64,000 bases of DNA from Nitrospira japonica (GCF_900169565.1 NZ_LT828648.1:4004501-4068500), one strand, 5' to 3'; positions 44,162 to 53,321 are shown, numbered from the stretch's first letter. Translations and numbers: made by a program. Notes: generated from the letters alone by a model not told the origin.

Positions 44162-45126
44162 GATGACGTCATCGCCACTGAAGCCTCGGAGTCATCAGCG
44201 ACGGCGAGCCCAATGCCTTCCCGGCCGAATCCATTGCCGTTGTAGAACATGTACAATTTGTTTTCGTGATGAATGACGTGAGGATAACAGATCATTTCGC
44301 TGTCGAATCCTTCATCAGAGACGTCAAAGCCGACTCCCTCGTCAATCCTGGTCCATCGAGTGCCATCGTCTGATTCAGCATATCCGATGCGATAGGGACG
44401 GACAGGCAACCGCGCGGTCGAATACCACATACGATACGCGCCGCCGAATTTGAGCACGCTTGAACGGGCGATATTGGTTTCATCCTTGGAAGCGAAATCT
44501 ATCGCGACGGTTCCGTCCCGGGTCCAAGAAATCCCGTCCCGAGACTCCGCATATTTGATGTGATACACGGATTTCAGGCCTCCGTCCGCAGATTCCTCCC
44601 AGCGGATGCCTGATACGTAAGTCATTCTCCACAGATCGTTGTCGATGAATACGTTCGGAGAGGTCACCAGACAGGGATCGTGTTCGCTTCGCGCCATAAT
44701 CGGCGATCGAAACAATCTTTCGAACGAGCGCCCTCCGTCTTCACTGACAGCCAGTCCGATTGAAGCATAGAAGAGTGGCTGACGGCACCCTCGATTCCAG
44801 CCGATAAAGTAAAGGTATTTCTTGTTCCCAACCGTTACAATTGACGACGGATAGACACCGTGTTCATCAAAGTGTCCCGTCGGCCCAGGCGACAAGATCG
44901 GCTGCACGGTAGAGCCGAGGACTTTTACGGGTTCGTGAAGATCGATCTCGATGCAGCCGATGTGAGAGCGTTGCAACTCGTCGCGGCTGGCAAAATACAC
45001 TCGGTACCGTGACCCATCGAGTTGGTCCGCGACGGGCAATTGGCAATGTGACTTCATCCACGCCACTCTCGCGTCCGGCCGATAGATCAACCCCTTTTTT
45101 TCCCATCGAGGCCGGGAGAATCTCAT
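44158..45126 (-). CDS. Five-bladed beta-propeller, glycosidase (GH43/GH32/GH130-fold)-like protein
   Basis: ATG 45126 gives MRFSRPRWEKKGLIYRPD, which I take as the start; ATG 45165 would add 13 residues. The 322-residue protein has no signal peptide and shows repeated blade-like motifs: HFDEHGVYPSSIV, ASIGLAVSEDGGRSF, HDPCLVTSPNVFID, IKYAESRDGISWTRDG, IGYAESDDGTRWTRID and SEMICYPHVIHHENKLYMFYNG. This is the pattern of GH43/GH32/GH130-type propellers. Being cytoplasmic and inside an assembly cluster, it may act on a sugar phosphate or lipid-linked intermediate. The catalytic residues were not assigned and it may not be a hydrolase. Confidence 0.75.
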   Translation of the reverse strand: MRFSRPRWEKKGLIYRPDARVAWMKSHCQLPVADQLDGSRYRVYFASRDELQRSHIGCIEIDLHEPVKVLGSTVQPILSPGPTGHFDEHGVYPSSIVTVGNKKYLYFIGWNRGCRQPLFYASIGLAVSEDGGRSFERLFRSPIMARSEHDPCLVTSPNVFIDNDLWRMTYVSGIRWEESADGGLKSVYHIKYAESRDGISWTRDGTVAIDFASKDETNIARSSVLKFGGAYRMWYSTARLPVRPYRIGYAESDDGTRWTRIDEGVGFDVSDEGFDSEMICYPHVIHHENKLYMFYNGNGFGREGIGLAVADDSEASVAMTSS

Positions 45127-45238
45127 GGCTGCGCCGCTGTGCATGCTCGGGTACACGCACGGCATCCGATCCCGACAAAGTTCTCCCTGTCTCTGCTGAT
45201 CAACCGACGTCGCATCCCGAGGAAGTCAATGCAGGAGG

Positions 45239-45853
45239 TTACTTTCGCACCGTGATCGTCCATTCAAATAGGGGATAATCGTGCAGCAACGACACCCGAC
45301 GGGAATATCGTCGCTTGCAGTAGTCAAAGAAATACAACGGATCGCCATAATAGAGCTGCGGCTCCCGGTAGTCGACATATGTGGAAAGCAGATTGAATGC
45401 AAATCCCCGAGAAGAGTGTTGAAACAGGTTGTCGAGCGTCCGCTCGATATGACCGAGCCAATTTGCTTCATCCTCCTGGAGTCGCACGTTGAAAATGCCG
45501 CTGGCGAACGAATAGTCCGCTGTTTCATCGAGGACACTGCTCTTTCGGAAGTCGCCGTGAGGCACACGGACTTTGGCCTGCGCGAGCATTTTGTCGCTGA
45601 TGTCGTATCCGCGAAACAGGGAGACCTCAATGCCCCTTGAGATCAGATAGTCGTGCAATGCGCCGTACCCGCACCCAAGATCGTTGATGCTTGACCGCCC
45701 CTCCGCATCGATGACCGAGGCTAGCTTGTCGAATCTAAGCCGGTGAGAGTCTTCATCGCGCCAACCCACCCCCAGAGGCTTGAGCCCATGTTGTTCCAGA
45801 CTCTCTTCGTAGAGTCTGGCAATCGGCTGTAGATCAGCCTTATCGTCAGTCAT
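45239..45853 (-). CDS. SAM-dependent methyltransferase, small
   Basis: The 204-residue protein has SAM motif I SINDLGCGYGALHDYLI near residue 60, followed by LFRGYDISDKMLAQA and the motif IV-like DYSFASGIFNVRL. It begins at an ATG that overlaps the stop codon of the NeuD-like gene (ATGA), so translation is coupled. The acceptor is unknown; a sugar, an amino or a hydroxyl group on the glycan is plausible from context. The coding sequence is more A/T rich than the rhamnose and mannose genes downstream. Confidence 0.88.
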   Translation of the reverse strand: MTDDKADLQPIARLYEESLEQHGLKPLGVGWRDEDSHRLRFDKLASVIDAEGRSSINDLGCGYGALHDYLISRGIEVSLFRGYDISDKMLAQAKVRVPHGDFRKSSVLDETADYSFASGIFNVRLQEDEANWLGHIERTLDNLFQHSSRGFAFNLLSTYVDYREPQLYYGDPLYFFDYCKRRYSRRVSLLHDYPLFEWTITVRK

Positions 45854-46512
45854 CGCAAAAACTTGCTGCTGTCCTTGGGAAGTTTTTTGGCACGTTCGGC
45901 GACATGGACTTCGCCGTCGGACGTAGACTTCTGAATGAGCGCGCCCGGCCCAATGATGTTATCGTTGCCGACGACCACGCTGTCCGTAATCGTCGCGTTC
46001 ACACCGATAAAGCATCGGTCCCCGACTGTGCAATGCCCGGAAACGACCACATGGCTTGAAATGAAGCAACTCGGCCCAATGGAGCTATGGTGACCGATGT
46101 GATTTCCACTCCACAAGATCGCTCCATTTCCGATTTTCACAAAAGGTTGAATCGTATTATCTTCAAATATGAAAACATTATCTCCCAACATCGTGTCACC
46201 CCAATGTGTCGCCTTTGAGGAGAGATAGGTAAGCAGCTTGTACCCCTTCGTTCTCGCCGCTGAACAGTACTGCTCCCGTAACCGGTTCAGGTGCCTATAG
46301 CCAACGGCCACAAACATCTCGTACGTGTCCGGAGGAAACCGGGTTTCCACTTCCTCGAAGGCAACGAGCGGCCGACCGAGAAACTGCGGTTGACCGACAA
46401 AATCGCCTGTCGCGGTGAATGCGGCAACACGATACGGGCTGTCATGCGCGAGGTAAAAATCGATGACCTCCGCCAAGCTCCCGGTGCCGAAGATGACGGC
46501 TTGCTTCGTCAT
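45850..46512 (-). CDS. NeuD/PglD-like sugar O- or N-acyltransferase
   Basis: The 220-residue protein has an N-terminal Rossmann-like domain (AVIFGTGSLAEVIDFYL, with VAVGYRHLNRLRE), then a left-handed beta-helix of hexapeptide repeats (from about residue 100: GDNVFIFEDNTIQPFVKIGNG, SGNHIGHHSSIG with the catalytic His, ISSHVVVSGHCTVG). This is the NeuD/PglD fold, which acetylates sialic acid or UDP-4-amino-sugars. Because a DegT aminotransferase lies 3 kb away, a PglE/PglD-like pair is possible. It follows the FemAB-like gene by three bases. Confidence 0.88.
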   Translation of the reverse strand: MTKQAVIFGTGSLAEVIDFYLAHDSPYRVAAFTATGDFVGQPQFLGRPLVAFEEVETRFPPDTYEMFVAVGYRHLNRLREQYCSAARTKGYKLLTYLSSKATHWGDTMLGDNVFIFEDNTIQPFVKIGNGAILWSGNHIGHHSSIGPSCFISSHVVVSGHCTVGDRCFIGVNATITDSVVVGNDNIIGPGALIQKSTSDGEVHVAERAKKLPKDSSKFLR

Positions 46513-46515
46513 GGG

Positions 46516-47598
46516 CTACGTCGCAGCAGTCAGACTGTGAAAGGGGACGACAAAGAAATCCGGATAGGCGGAAAGGATCTCCGACTTCGATCGTTTCAGA
46601 ATATCCGGCCCGTTTAACTGCGTGAAATACCGGTAGGATGCATCCTTTGCACCCCATTTTCGCTTGAAGCGCAGGACGCCGTCCTGGCTGAGCCATGTCC
46701 CGCCCCAGTTCCAGCGAAGAAATCCCTGCCTGGCGGCATCGACCATGGCCTTTGCCAAAATGAGCGCCATCGGCTGACTCTCGCGGTTTTTCGAAACGGT
46801 AACAGGGGTGAAATATTCCACCGTCCTGTTGAAATAAAATAGCAAGAGACCCGAAATCAATATCCCGTTCTGCTCGGCCACATAAATACGATAGTCGGTC
46901 CCAGCATTGAAATGGGTGCGCACCTTTGAGAAAAACTCATGACTCTTCGCCTTGCCTGAGATTTCCGCCATGTTTTCGGTGTGCACGGTCTCGATGAAGG
47001 AGAGTTGATCGTTGTCGATTCGCACCGTCACGCCGCTCGATTCAGCCTTGCGTATATTACGTCTAGCCGAGCCGTCTATGGCGCCGAGCAGGGCCGACTC
47101 CGGATCATGTCCCTCCCACAACAGCGACGTCCACTGTGCAATCCGTTCGTCGATCACCGTGTGCGCGGGGGTGACCGAAGGGGCATGAAACGGATGACAG
47201 ATCCACGTTGCCGCCGCGACATCGGGTTTCGAGACCAGTTCGTCATACTTCGCCGTGAGTGCGAATGCGACGTCTTGGTCGGTCGCCAAGACCCCGCCGT
47301 TGCTGCCATAGTAAGGAAGCGAGTTGATGACTTTTCCGTATGGTCCGTCACGCCACATGATCGGCAGTACGCCCGAAATCAACTCGTCCTTCCAAGCAAT
47401 CCAATACTGGGCTTCGCACCGCAGCAAGGCCTGGAGAAACACCTTGTACCGCAGTGAAGAGTAGAGCAGAGACTCCTCGACACCGAGCAGAAAGGTTTCA
47501 TAGGCGGCCTCGTCATCCGGCCCTAGAACCGAAAGTCTGGGCGTCAATGCAGTGTCTCGCGTTCCCGCGCCCCGCCGTCGAGAAAGATCCGGCACCAT
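46516..47598 (-). CDS. FemAB-like GNAT acyltransferase
   Basis: The 360-residue protein has the double-GNAT layout of FemAB/peptidyl-transferase relatives: an N-terminal half with YWIAWKDELISGVLPIMW and INSLPYYGSNGGV, and a C-terminal half with ARRNIRKAESSGVTVRI, YRIYVAEQNGILISGLLLFYF and FLRWNWGGTWLSQDGVLRFKRKWGA. Family members transfer amino acids or acyl groups to cell-wall or glycan acceptors. The ATG at 47598 overlaps asnB paralogue 3 by 55 bases; a TTG at 47547 that overlaps its stop (TTGA) is an alternative start. The pairing with an amidotransferase suggests an aminoacylated glycan. Confidence 0.78.
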   Translation of the reverse strand: MVPDLSRRRGAGTRDTALTPRLSVLGPDDEAAYETFLLGVEESLLYSSLRYKVFLQALLRCEAQYWIAWKDELISGVLPIMWRDGPYGKVINSLPYYGSNGGVLATDQDVAFALTAKYDELVSKPDVAAATWICHPFHAPSVTPAHTVIDERIAQWTSLLWEGHDPESALLGAIDGSARRNIRKAESSGVTVRIDNDQLSFIETVHTENMAEISGKAKSHEFFSKVRTHFNAGTDYRIYVAEQNGILISGLLLFYFNRTVEYFTPVTVSKNRESQPMALILAKAMVDAARQGFLRWNWGGTWLSQDGVLRFKRKWGAKDASYRYFTQLNGPDILKRSKSEILSAYPDFFVVPFHSLTAAT

Positions 47599-49448
47599 TC
47601 CTCAAAATAGACGAGCGACCAGATCAGGAGCCGGCGGTTCTGTCGTCCGTCCAAATGTTCGTCGACCAACCGCTGTATAGCCTCTCGATCGAAAAATTCA
47701 TAGATCCGCGGAGACCCCTTAAATAGGAGCTTGCGAACATAGTCGATACTTTCCCCTCGAAACCAGCTGGCATCGGGCGCCGAGAATCCCTGCTTTTCAG
47801 CCTGAGTGATGGAATCGGGTATATAGTTCTGCATCGCCTTCCGGAGGAGCAGCTTCCCGTCCCTGGTTCGCTCAAAGTACTTGCGCGTCTTGGCGCCGGG
47901 TTCGTTTTCATTGAGCTTCACGACTTCGTCCAGATTGCCGAGCTTGAATCGGACGGGCAGACGCTGGGCAAAATCAGCCAGATCGTTATCCAGAAAGGGC
48001 ACTCTTGTTTCGAGACTATGGGCCATGGATAGCTTGTCTTCTACGACCAACAATCCGTGCAGGAACGTCCGGGCTTCGAAATAGAGCGAATGACTGACGT
48101 AGTCTTCCGGCCTCGTAAACGTCTCTGCATGTTTCTGAAAGACATCGCGGAAAATGTCCCGTGTCCAGACCTTTGACACGTCGTTCCAGACGGGCTTGAA
48201 TACCTGCTGAATCGCCTTGTTGGGGATGAGTCGTTGCCAGAAAAGATAGTATTTATCGATGTAGTGTTCGAAATCATCGTTGACGACCGCTCGGTAATAC
48301 CGCCAAGGATATCCGCCGAACAATTCGTCTCCTCCGGCTCCGGACAGCACGACCTTTACAAATTTGCTGGCCAGTTTGGCGGCAAAAAAGTTCGGATAGC
48401 TCTGTCCCACCCTTGGTTCTTCCAGGTGATATACGAGCCGAGCCATGATGCGTTCCATGTCGCCGGCCTTGAGGACCATTTCATAATGTTCGGTCTTGAA
48501 TAGATAGGACATATGTTCGGCCCGGGAGCGTTCGTCGTAGCCAAGCTCGACGCCGGACACCGAACTGAGGTCGAATCCGGTTGTGAATGTCTTGATGTAG
48601 GGCAACTGCGACGCGGCGACTGCGGTGATGGATCCGGAATCCATTCCTCCGCTGAGATATGAACCGACATCCACGTCGCTGATCAGTTGGCGGCCGACGG
48701 CCTGCCGGAACAGACGGCTGAGTTCTTCGACATATTCCCTCTCATCGCCCGACGAGTCGGGTTCGACAAAGCGATAATCCCAGTATCGTGTGCTGGTCAG
48801 ATCACCGTGCCCGGGACGGATGGTCGCGTAGGTTCCGGCGGGCAGCAGCTTGACGCCCCGAAAGAGCGTTCTGTCTGTGAAGAAATTCTGAAAGGTGAAG
48901 TATTCGAGCAGCGCCTCGCGATCGAGACCGGTTTCGTACGCCGGATGTGCAAGGATCGCTTTGATCTCCGAACCAAAGAGCAACGTGTTCCCGACCGCCG
49001 CATAGTACATGGGCTTGATGCCATACCGGTCTCGGGCCAAGACCAGAGCCTGTTCCTTTTCGTCCCACAGGGCAAAGGCAAACATCCCGTTGAGCCGCTC
49101 GAGCGCCTTGACTCCCCATTCGGCGAGGGCATAGAGCAGTACTTCCGAGTCGGTTTTTGACCGGAACCGGTAGCGAAGACTCTCTAACTCCGCTCGAATC
49201 TCTTGGAAATTGTAAATCTCCCCGTTGTAGGTGAGAACATATCGCCCATCCGGCGTCATCATGGGTTGATGGCCGGCAACGGACAGATCGATGATGGCCA
49301 AGCGTCGATGACCCAACGCCACATTGTTTCGTACCCACTGCCCTTCCCCGTCCGGTCCGCGGTGGGCAATGGCGTCGGTCATGCGCTTCAGCAACACCGG
49401 CGATGCCGGGGCGCCGTCGAGATGGACTATGCCTGCGATACCGCACAT
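47544..49448 (-). CDS. asnB: Asparagine synthetase-type amidotransferase, paralogue 3
   Basis: The 634-residue protein starts MCGIAGIVHLDG with the glutaminase Cys2 and contains AHRGPDGEG, TYNGEIYN and KTDSEVLLYA. The synthetase PP-motif reads YLSGGMDSGS near residue 262, so Met and Gly replace the Val and Ser of paralogues 1 and 4, and the second motif is VLSGAGGDELFGGY. The C-terminal part includes RTRDGKLLLRKAM and SAPDASWFRGESI. It is adjacent to the FemAB-like and NeuD-like genes, which favours modification of a glycan substituent. It probably shares a transcript with the aminotransferase upstream. Confidence 0.92.
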   Translation of the reverse strand: MCGIAGIVHLDGAPASPVLLKRMTDAIAHRGPDGEGQWVRNNVALGHRRLAIIDLSVAGHQPMMTPDGRYVLTYNGEIYNFQEIRAELESLRYRFRSKTDSEVLLYALAEWGVKALERLNGMFAFALWDEKEQALVLARDRYGIKPMYYAAVGNTLLFGSEIKAILAHPAYETGLDREALLEYFTFQNFFTDRTLFRGVKLLPAGTYATIRPGHGDLTSTRYWDYRFVEPDSSGDEREYVEELSRLFRQAVGRQLISDVDVGSYLSGGMDSGSITAVAASQLPYIKTFTTGFDLSSVSGVELGYDERSRAEHMSYLFKTEHYEMVLKAGDMERIMARLVYHLEEPRVGQSYPNFFAAKLASKFVKVVLSGAGGDELFGGYPWRYYRAVVNDDFEHYIDKYYLFWQRLIPNKAIQQVFKPVWNDVSKVWTRDIFRDVFQKHAETFTRPEDYVSHSLYFEARTFLHGLLVVEDKLSMAHSLETRVPFLDNDLADFAQRLPVRFKLGNLDEVVKLNENEPGAKTRKYFERTRDGKLLLRKAMQNYIPDSITQAEKQGFSAPDASWFRGESIDYVRKLLFKGSPRIYEFFDREAIQRLVDEHLDGRQNRRLLIWSLVYFEEWCRIFLDGGARERETLH

Positions 49449-49504
49449 ACCCGGGTCGCGTCCTTTCGGCTCAGCACCGGATCAGGATGGGAAAATCTCG
49501 AACA

Positions 49505-50650
49505 TCAAAGCCGGCTGAGAGCCTGAACGATATACGAAAGATCGTCATCGCTCATCCGATTGTGCAACGGAATGGCCATGGTATTCCGATCGCAATCGCG
49601 GGCGCCGGGAAAATCGTCCGGCTTCAAGCCGAACCGCTGTCGGTAGTACTTGAGCATGTGCACCGCGTGGGTTCCCGGCCTGGTCGAGATGCCCTGTTGC
49701 TGCAGGAACTCCATGATCTCGTTACGTGAGCGAGGAGCCGCGTTCGGATTCACATAAGTCACGAAGGCCTGCCATGCATGCCGTCCCTTCGGCGGTTCTT
49801 CCGGCATGCGAAGCCACCTCACACCGGCCAATTCTTTGCGGTATCGGGCGGCCAAGTCGGCCCGTTCATCGATGAATGTGTCCAGCTTCTTCAGCTGTAC
49901 CAGACCGACCGCGCCTTGCAGATCGGTCATCCGATAATTGAACCCCAGCAGCTCGAACTCCGGGAGCAAGTAGGGGCGCGGGCCATGATGTCGTTCTTCT
50001 TCCGATACCGATGCCCCGTGGTTGCGCAGCTTCCTTACCCGGTCGGCCAACCCGTCGTCGTTGGTCGTCACCATGCCGCCTTCGCCGGTCGTGATGGACT
50101 TGCGCGGGTGGAAGGAGAACACCCCGAGATCTCCCAGTGCGCCGGCGGGCCGGCCTTCCCAGCTTGCCCCCGCGGCGCAAGCCGCATCCTCGATGATCTT
50201 GATATCGGGGCGGAGGACCTTGCGCAACGCGGCCATGTCGGCGCAGAGGCCGAACAAATGAACGGGGATGACGGCCTTGGTCTTGGGAGTCAGCCGGCGG
50301 GCCACGTCCTTCGGATCGATGTTGTAGGTGACGCGGTCGACATCGGCAAAGACCGGAGTGGCCCCGCAGTAGAGGACGACGTTGGCCGTCGCCACCCAGG
50401 TAAACGCCGGCACGATTACTTCATCTCCCGGTCCGATTCCCAGAGCGGCAAGCGCCAAGTGAAGACCCGTGGTGGCGGAGGTGGCGGCCACGGCATGTTT
50501 GACCTCATGCCGCGCGGCGAAGGCGTTCTCGAATGCCGCGACTTTCGGCCCTTGCGTCAGCCAACCGGTTTCGATCGGTTCGCGCAAGGCCTGCCATTCC
50601 TCTTCTCCAAGGCTCGGCGTAGCGATCTGAATTTGGCGACGTTCGGTCAT
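49505..50650 (-). CDS. DegT/DnrJ/EryC1 sugar aminotransferase
   Basis: The 381-residue PLP enzyme has VIVPAFTWVATANVV, EDAACAAGASWEG, the lysine motif GVFSFHPRKSITTGEGG and NYRMTDLQGAVGLVQL, all typical of sugar 3- or 4-aminotransferases such as perosamine synthase and PglE. It should aminate a keto sugar with glutamate as donor. The most obvious substrate is a UDP-4-keto-6-deoxy sugar made by the dehydratase at 25497, with the NeuD-like protein at 45850 acylating the amine. An epimerase gene ends 8 bases upstream. Confidence 0.93.
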   Translation of the reverse strand: MTERRQIQIATPSLGEEEWQALREPIETGWLTQGPKVAAFENAFAARHEVKHAVAATSATTGLHLALAALGIGPGDEVIVPAFTWVATANVVLYCGATPVFADVDRVTYNIDPKDVARRLTPKTKAVIPVHLFGLCADMAALRKVLRPDIKIIEDAACAAGASWEGRPAGALGDLGVFSFHPRKSITTGEGGMVTTNDDGLADRVRKLRNHGASVSEEERHHGPRPYLLPEFELLGFNYRMTDLQGAVGLVQLKKLDTFIDERADLAARYRKELAGVRWLRMPEEPPKGRHAWQAFVTYVNPNAAPRSRNEIMEFLQQQGISTRPGTHAVHMLKYYRQRFGLKPDDFPGARDCDRNTMAIPLHNRMSDDDLSYIVQALSRL

Positions 50651-50658
50651 GAGCGTTT

Positions 50659-51654
50659 TTATCCCCCTGCCGCGGCGCGCCGAGCGGCGACTTCTTCCTT
50701 ATGTGCCGCTCTCCAGGCGATCAGTCGGGTCAATCCCTCTTTCAATTCGACCTTCGCCGTGAATCCGATCTCCTCGCTCGCGCGTTTTGCGGACCCGATC
50801 CTGTTCCGCACCAAGGTGGCCTGGCTGCGCGGAGCGTACTTGATCGGCGCCTTGCAGCCGGTGAGATCGATCACCATCTCGGCCAACTGTTTCAGGGACG
50901 TCCTCTTGCCGGTTCCCACGTTGTAGAATCGATCGGTCGTCTCGGCCTTCATCGCGCACACGTTGGCTCTTCCGCAATCGGCGACCGCGACGAAGTCGAA
51001 GGCTTCGCTTCCGTCGCCGAGGATCGTGGGCCCCTCCCCCCGGTCGATCGCATCGAGCATTTTCATGATTACCGCGATATAGGCTCCCCGGTAATCCTGC
51101 CGCGGACCGTACACGTTCATGTACCGCAATCCCACGAAATCGAGCCCATAGCGGTAATGGAAGGAGCGGGCCATCGCTTCGCCGCAAATTTTCGTCGCGC
51201 CGTAGAAATTCTTGTTATTGAACGGATGGTCTTCCGTCATCGGTTCTTCGACGGCGTCCCCGTACACCGACGCCGATGACGAGTAGACGAGCCGCTTGAT
51301 CTTGTTGGCCACGCAGGCCTCGAGCACGTTAAAGGTTCCCCGCACGTTCACGTCGAAGGCGGAGCGCGGATATTCGTGGCATTGGAGCAACCAGAGCGCC
51401 GCGAAATGGAAGACCGCATCCATGCCCTTCATCCCGGCGTCGAGGATATCGGTCTGGCAGATGTCGCCCCCGACCTCGTAGATTTTTACGCGCGGATCTT
51501 TCAAGGCTTCATGGAGATTCTCCTGTCTCCCCCGCACGAAGTTGTCATAGATTCGAATTTCCGAGACGTCTTCCTTGATCAATTCATCCACGGCATGGGA
51601 TCCTATGAGTCCGGCTCCGCCGATGACGATGACCTTCTTTCCCATCAGATCCAC
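50659..51654 (-). CDS. NAD-dependent nucleotide-sugar epimerase/dehydratase
   Basis: The GTG at 51654 is preferred because 'gagaggag' lies 7 bases upstream; an in-frame ATG at 51645 is too far from it. The protein (331 residues) has KKVIVIGGAGLIGSHAVDEL, YSSSASVYGDAVEEPMTEDH with the catalytic Ser, FYGATKICGEAM with Tyr-x3-Lys, and GLRYMNVYGPRQDYRGAYIAVI. It resembles UDP-GlcNAc/GalNAc 4-epimerases and related dehydratases. It heads a minus-strand group (epimerase, aminotransferase, AsnB 3, FemAB, NeuD, methyltransferase). Confidence 0.9.
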   Translation of the reverse strand: MDLMGKKVIVIGGAGLIGSHAVDELIKEDVSEIRIYDNFVRGRQENLHEALKDPRVKIYEVGGDICQTDILDAGMKGMDAVFHFAALWLLQCHEYPRSAFDVNVRGTFNVLEACVANKIKRLVYSSSASVYGDAVEEPMTEDHPFNNKNFYGATKICGEAMARSFHYRYGLDFVGLRYMNVYGPRQDYRGAYIAVIMKMLDAIDRGEGPTILGDGSEAFDFVAVADCGRANVCAMKAETTDRFYNVGTGKRTSLKQLAEMVIDLTGCKAPIKYAPRSQATLVRNRIGSAKRASEEIGFTAKVELKEGLTRLIAWRAAHKEEVAARRAAAGG

Positions 51655-51955
51655 GTGATGGCTCCTCTCGTCGGACAGTCTGAACCGTTTCTGGTGCTCT
51701 CTTGATCTCCGCGGTACTCGACCACTAAAAATCCCTTCCTTATAGCCTAGTTATCAGAGTAATTCCCAGAAAAGGCTGGAATGATCCGCATACAGCTCCG
51801 CCCTCTCACTTACAGGGGCCATTCCTGGCAGGCCACGACCCCCATTGGAGGCGCAGTGTACACGGCTCAGCAGAATGTTGGAAGTGACTGGGAAGGCTGG
51901 GATCTTCCGGCCGGAGGCGGTCTACTCTGTCTTGAGAAATAGTAAGAAGAACCGG
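51655..51955. other. 301-base gap, likely promoter region for the leftward epimerase group
   Basis: No convincing gene lies here. The minus strand has an A/T-rich patch around 51725-51770 with TATAAG as a weak -10 candidate and no good -35. Near the right end a 10-base perfect palindrome (tccggccgga, 51906-51915) sits 41 bases past the stop of the glycosyltransferase at 51956 and could be part of a terminator. This is the largest gap in the polysaccharide region and probably divides two transcription units. Confidence 0.4.
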
Positions 51956-53089
51956 TCAGGCTGCGGCCGAATCGTTGCTGATGTCGGCATAAAATGCCTG
52001 ATAGGCATTGATCACGCTGGTGAGGGAATACCGGGACTGGATACGGGCCCTGGCGGCGGTTCCCAAGGCAATCCGGGAAGCCGCGTCCCGGTCGATCAAG
52101 TTGATGACGGCGCAGGCCAGCGCCTCCGGATCCCTGGGCGGCACCACCAAGCCGGTATTGTCCACGATCGTTCTGGCGTCACCGACGTCCGTCGTGACGC
52201 AGGGGACGCCGCAGGCCATGGCCTCGCCCAGAACGTTGGAGAAACCTTCGCCGAACGCGGAGCTGAGACAGGCTACGTCGGCTCCGGCAAACAAGCGATC
52301 GATGTCGTGCCGCAATCCGAGCAGATGGACCTGTTTCTCCAACCCGGCCAGACTCACAGCGGGCTCGAGCATGTGCGTGTATTTGCCTGCTAACAGGAAG
52401 TGCACCTTGGGACGAAGCAGGACGATCCTCTTGGCTGCATCGAGAAATGTGGTGTGATCCTTCATCGGATCGCATCGCGCGATGAGCGCCACGAGTCTCA
52501 CGTCGTTGGGAACGCCCAATTCTTCGCGCAGCTTGCGCGCCGCCACCGGATCGGGTCGGAACCGGTTGGTGTCGAACCCGTTCGGAATATAGGCCCAGCG
52601 CCGCGGCCGGTAACCGAACATCTCGTGGATTCGTCTGCCGGCCTCGCTGTTCGTGACGATGGCCACCGGAATTCGGGAACACCAGCAGAGCATCTGGCGC
52701 ACGCAACGGGTCTGAAACGGATAGTATTTCAGTTGCATGTCCGAGCAGCGGATGTTCCACACGAGCCTGGTCGATTTAATGAAGCGGGCCGCAAGAAGGC
52801 TGATTAAATCAGCGTGGTAGAGCCAGCTTTGCACGATGGTGGGCTGCGCGTCCCGCAACGACCGGATCAGCTTGGGCAGCGAGGCCATGTCGGGACGGCC
52901 GCGCTTCATGCCCAGCGAATGCACTGCAATACCGCTCGATTCGATCCGATCCGCCAGCTGACCCCGATCCGTCAGGGAGATGACAGTATTGTGGAATCGG
53001 CCCCTGTCCATCCCCGTGACCAGCTGGGCGAGCATCATCTCGGCCCCGCCGACCTCGAGATTGGAAATGATGTGGACAATGCGAATCAT
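51956..53089 (-). CDS. Glycosyltransferase family 4
   Basis: ATG 53089 gives MIRIVHIISNLEVGGAEMML, the usual GT4 start with a GGAE motif; the longer open frame upstream has no family resemblance. The 377-residue protein has RLVWNIRCSDMQLKYY, AYIPNGFDTNRFRP and AFGEGFSNVLGEAMACGVPCVTTD, containing the E-x7-E donor site. It is closely related to the next glycosyltransferase (53322), with shared NIR/GIR...(S/N)DM(Q/D)L and GEGFSNV(L/V)(G/A)EAMACG motifs, indicating tandem duplication. The donor is unknown. Confidence 0.9.
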   Translation of the reverse strand: MIRIVHIISNLEVGGAEMMLAQLVTGMDRGRFHNTVISLTDRGQLADRIESSGIAVHSLGMKRGRPDMASLPKLIRSLRDAQPTIVQSWLYHADLISLLAARFIKSTRLVWNIRCSDMQLKYYPFQTRCVRQMLCWCSRIPVAIVTNSEAGRRIHEMFGYRPRRWAYIPNGFDTNRFRPDPVAARKLREELGVPNDVRLVALIARCDPMKDHTTFLDAAKRIVLLRPKVHFLLAGKYTHMLEPAVSLAGLEKQVHLLGLRHDIDRLFAGADVACLSSAFGEGFSNVLGEAMACGVPCVTTDVGDARTIVDNTGLVVPPRDPEALACAVINLIDRDAASRIALGTAARARIQSRYSLTSVINAYQAFYADISNDSAAA

Positions 53090-53229
53090 GCAAAAATTAC
53101 GATAGCGGTTGCGTAGGAGAGGCATCACTGGGGGGATCCCTTGACTCACCCGGTTTTCATCCGAGCGCAAGACCCGGCATGGCCCGTCATGATTTTGCGG
53201 GTTTACACAATTTGCACGAGAACTGGGAG

Positions 53230-53247
53230 AATCCCTCGCAAGGGATT
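53230..53247. other. Short hairpin in the gap between two glycosyltransferase genes
   Basis: The gap 53090-53321 (232 bases) contains a perfect 7-bp stem (aatccct / agggatt) with a CGCA loop. It lies about 75 bases past the stop of the 53322 gene on the minus strand and may stop or attenuate transcription before the next glycosyltransferase. It has no T-run. Nothing else was recognised in the gap. Confidence 0.35.
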
Positions 53248-53321
53248 TCCACAGGAGCAGCCCATCCTGTCCGGATTGTCCGGAGTCGGGCACAGACGAA
53301 GAAGCACTACGCGGGTCTTTC

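Noticed and set aside
44158-51654. Exosortase/PEP-CTERM system suggested by AsnB-type, FemAB-like and GT4 genes
   Set aside because: No exosortase, PEP-CTERM protein or PrsK/PrsR-type regulator is in the window; the same families occur in ordinary O-antigen loci.
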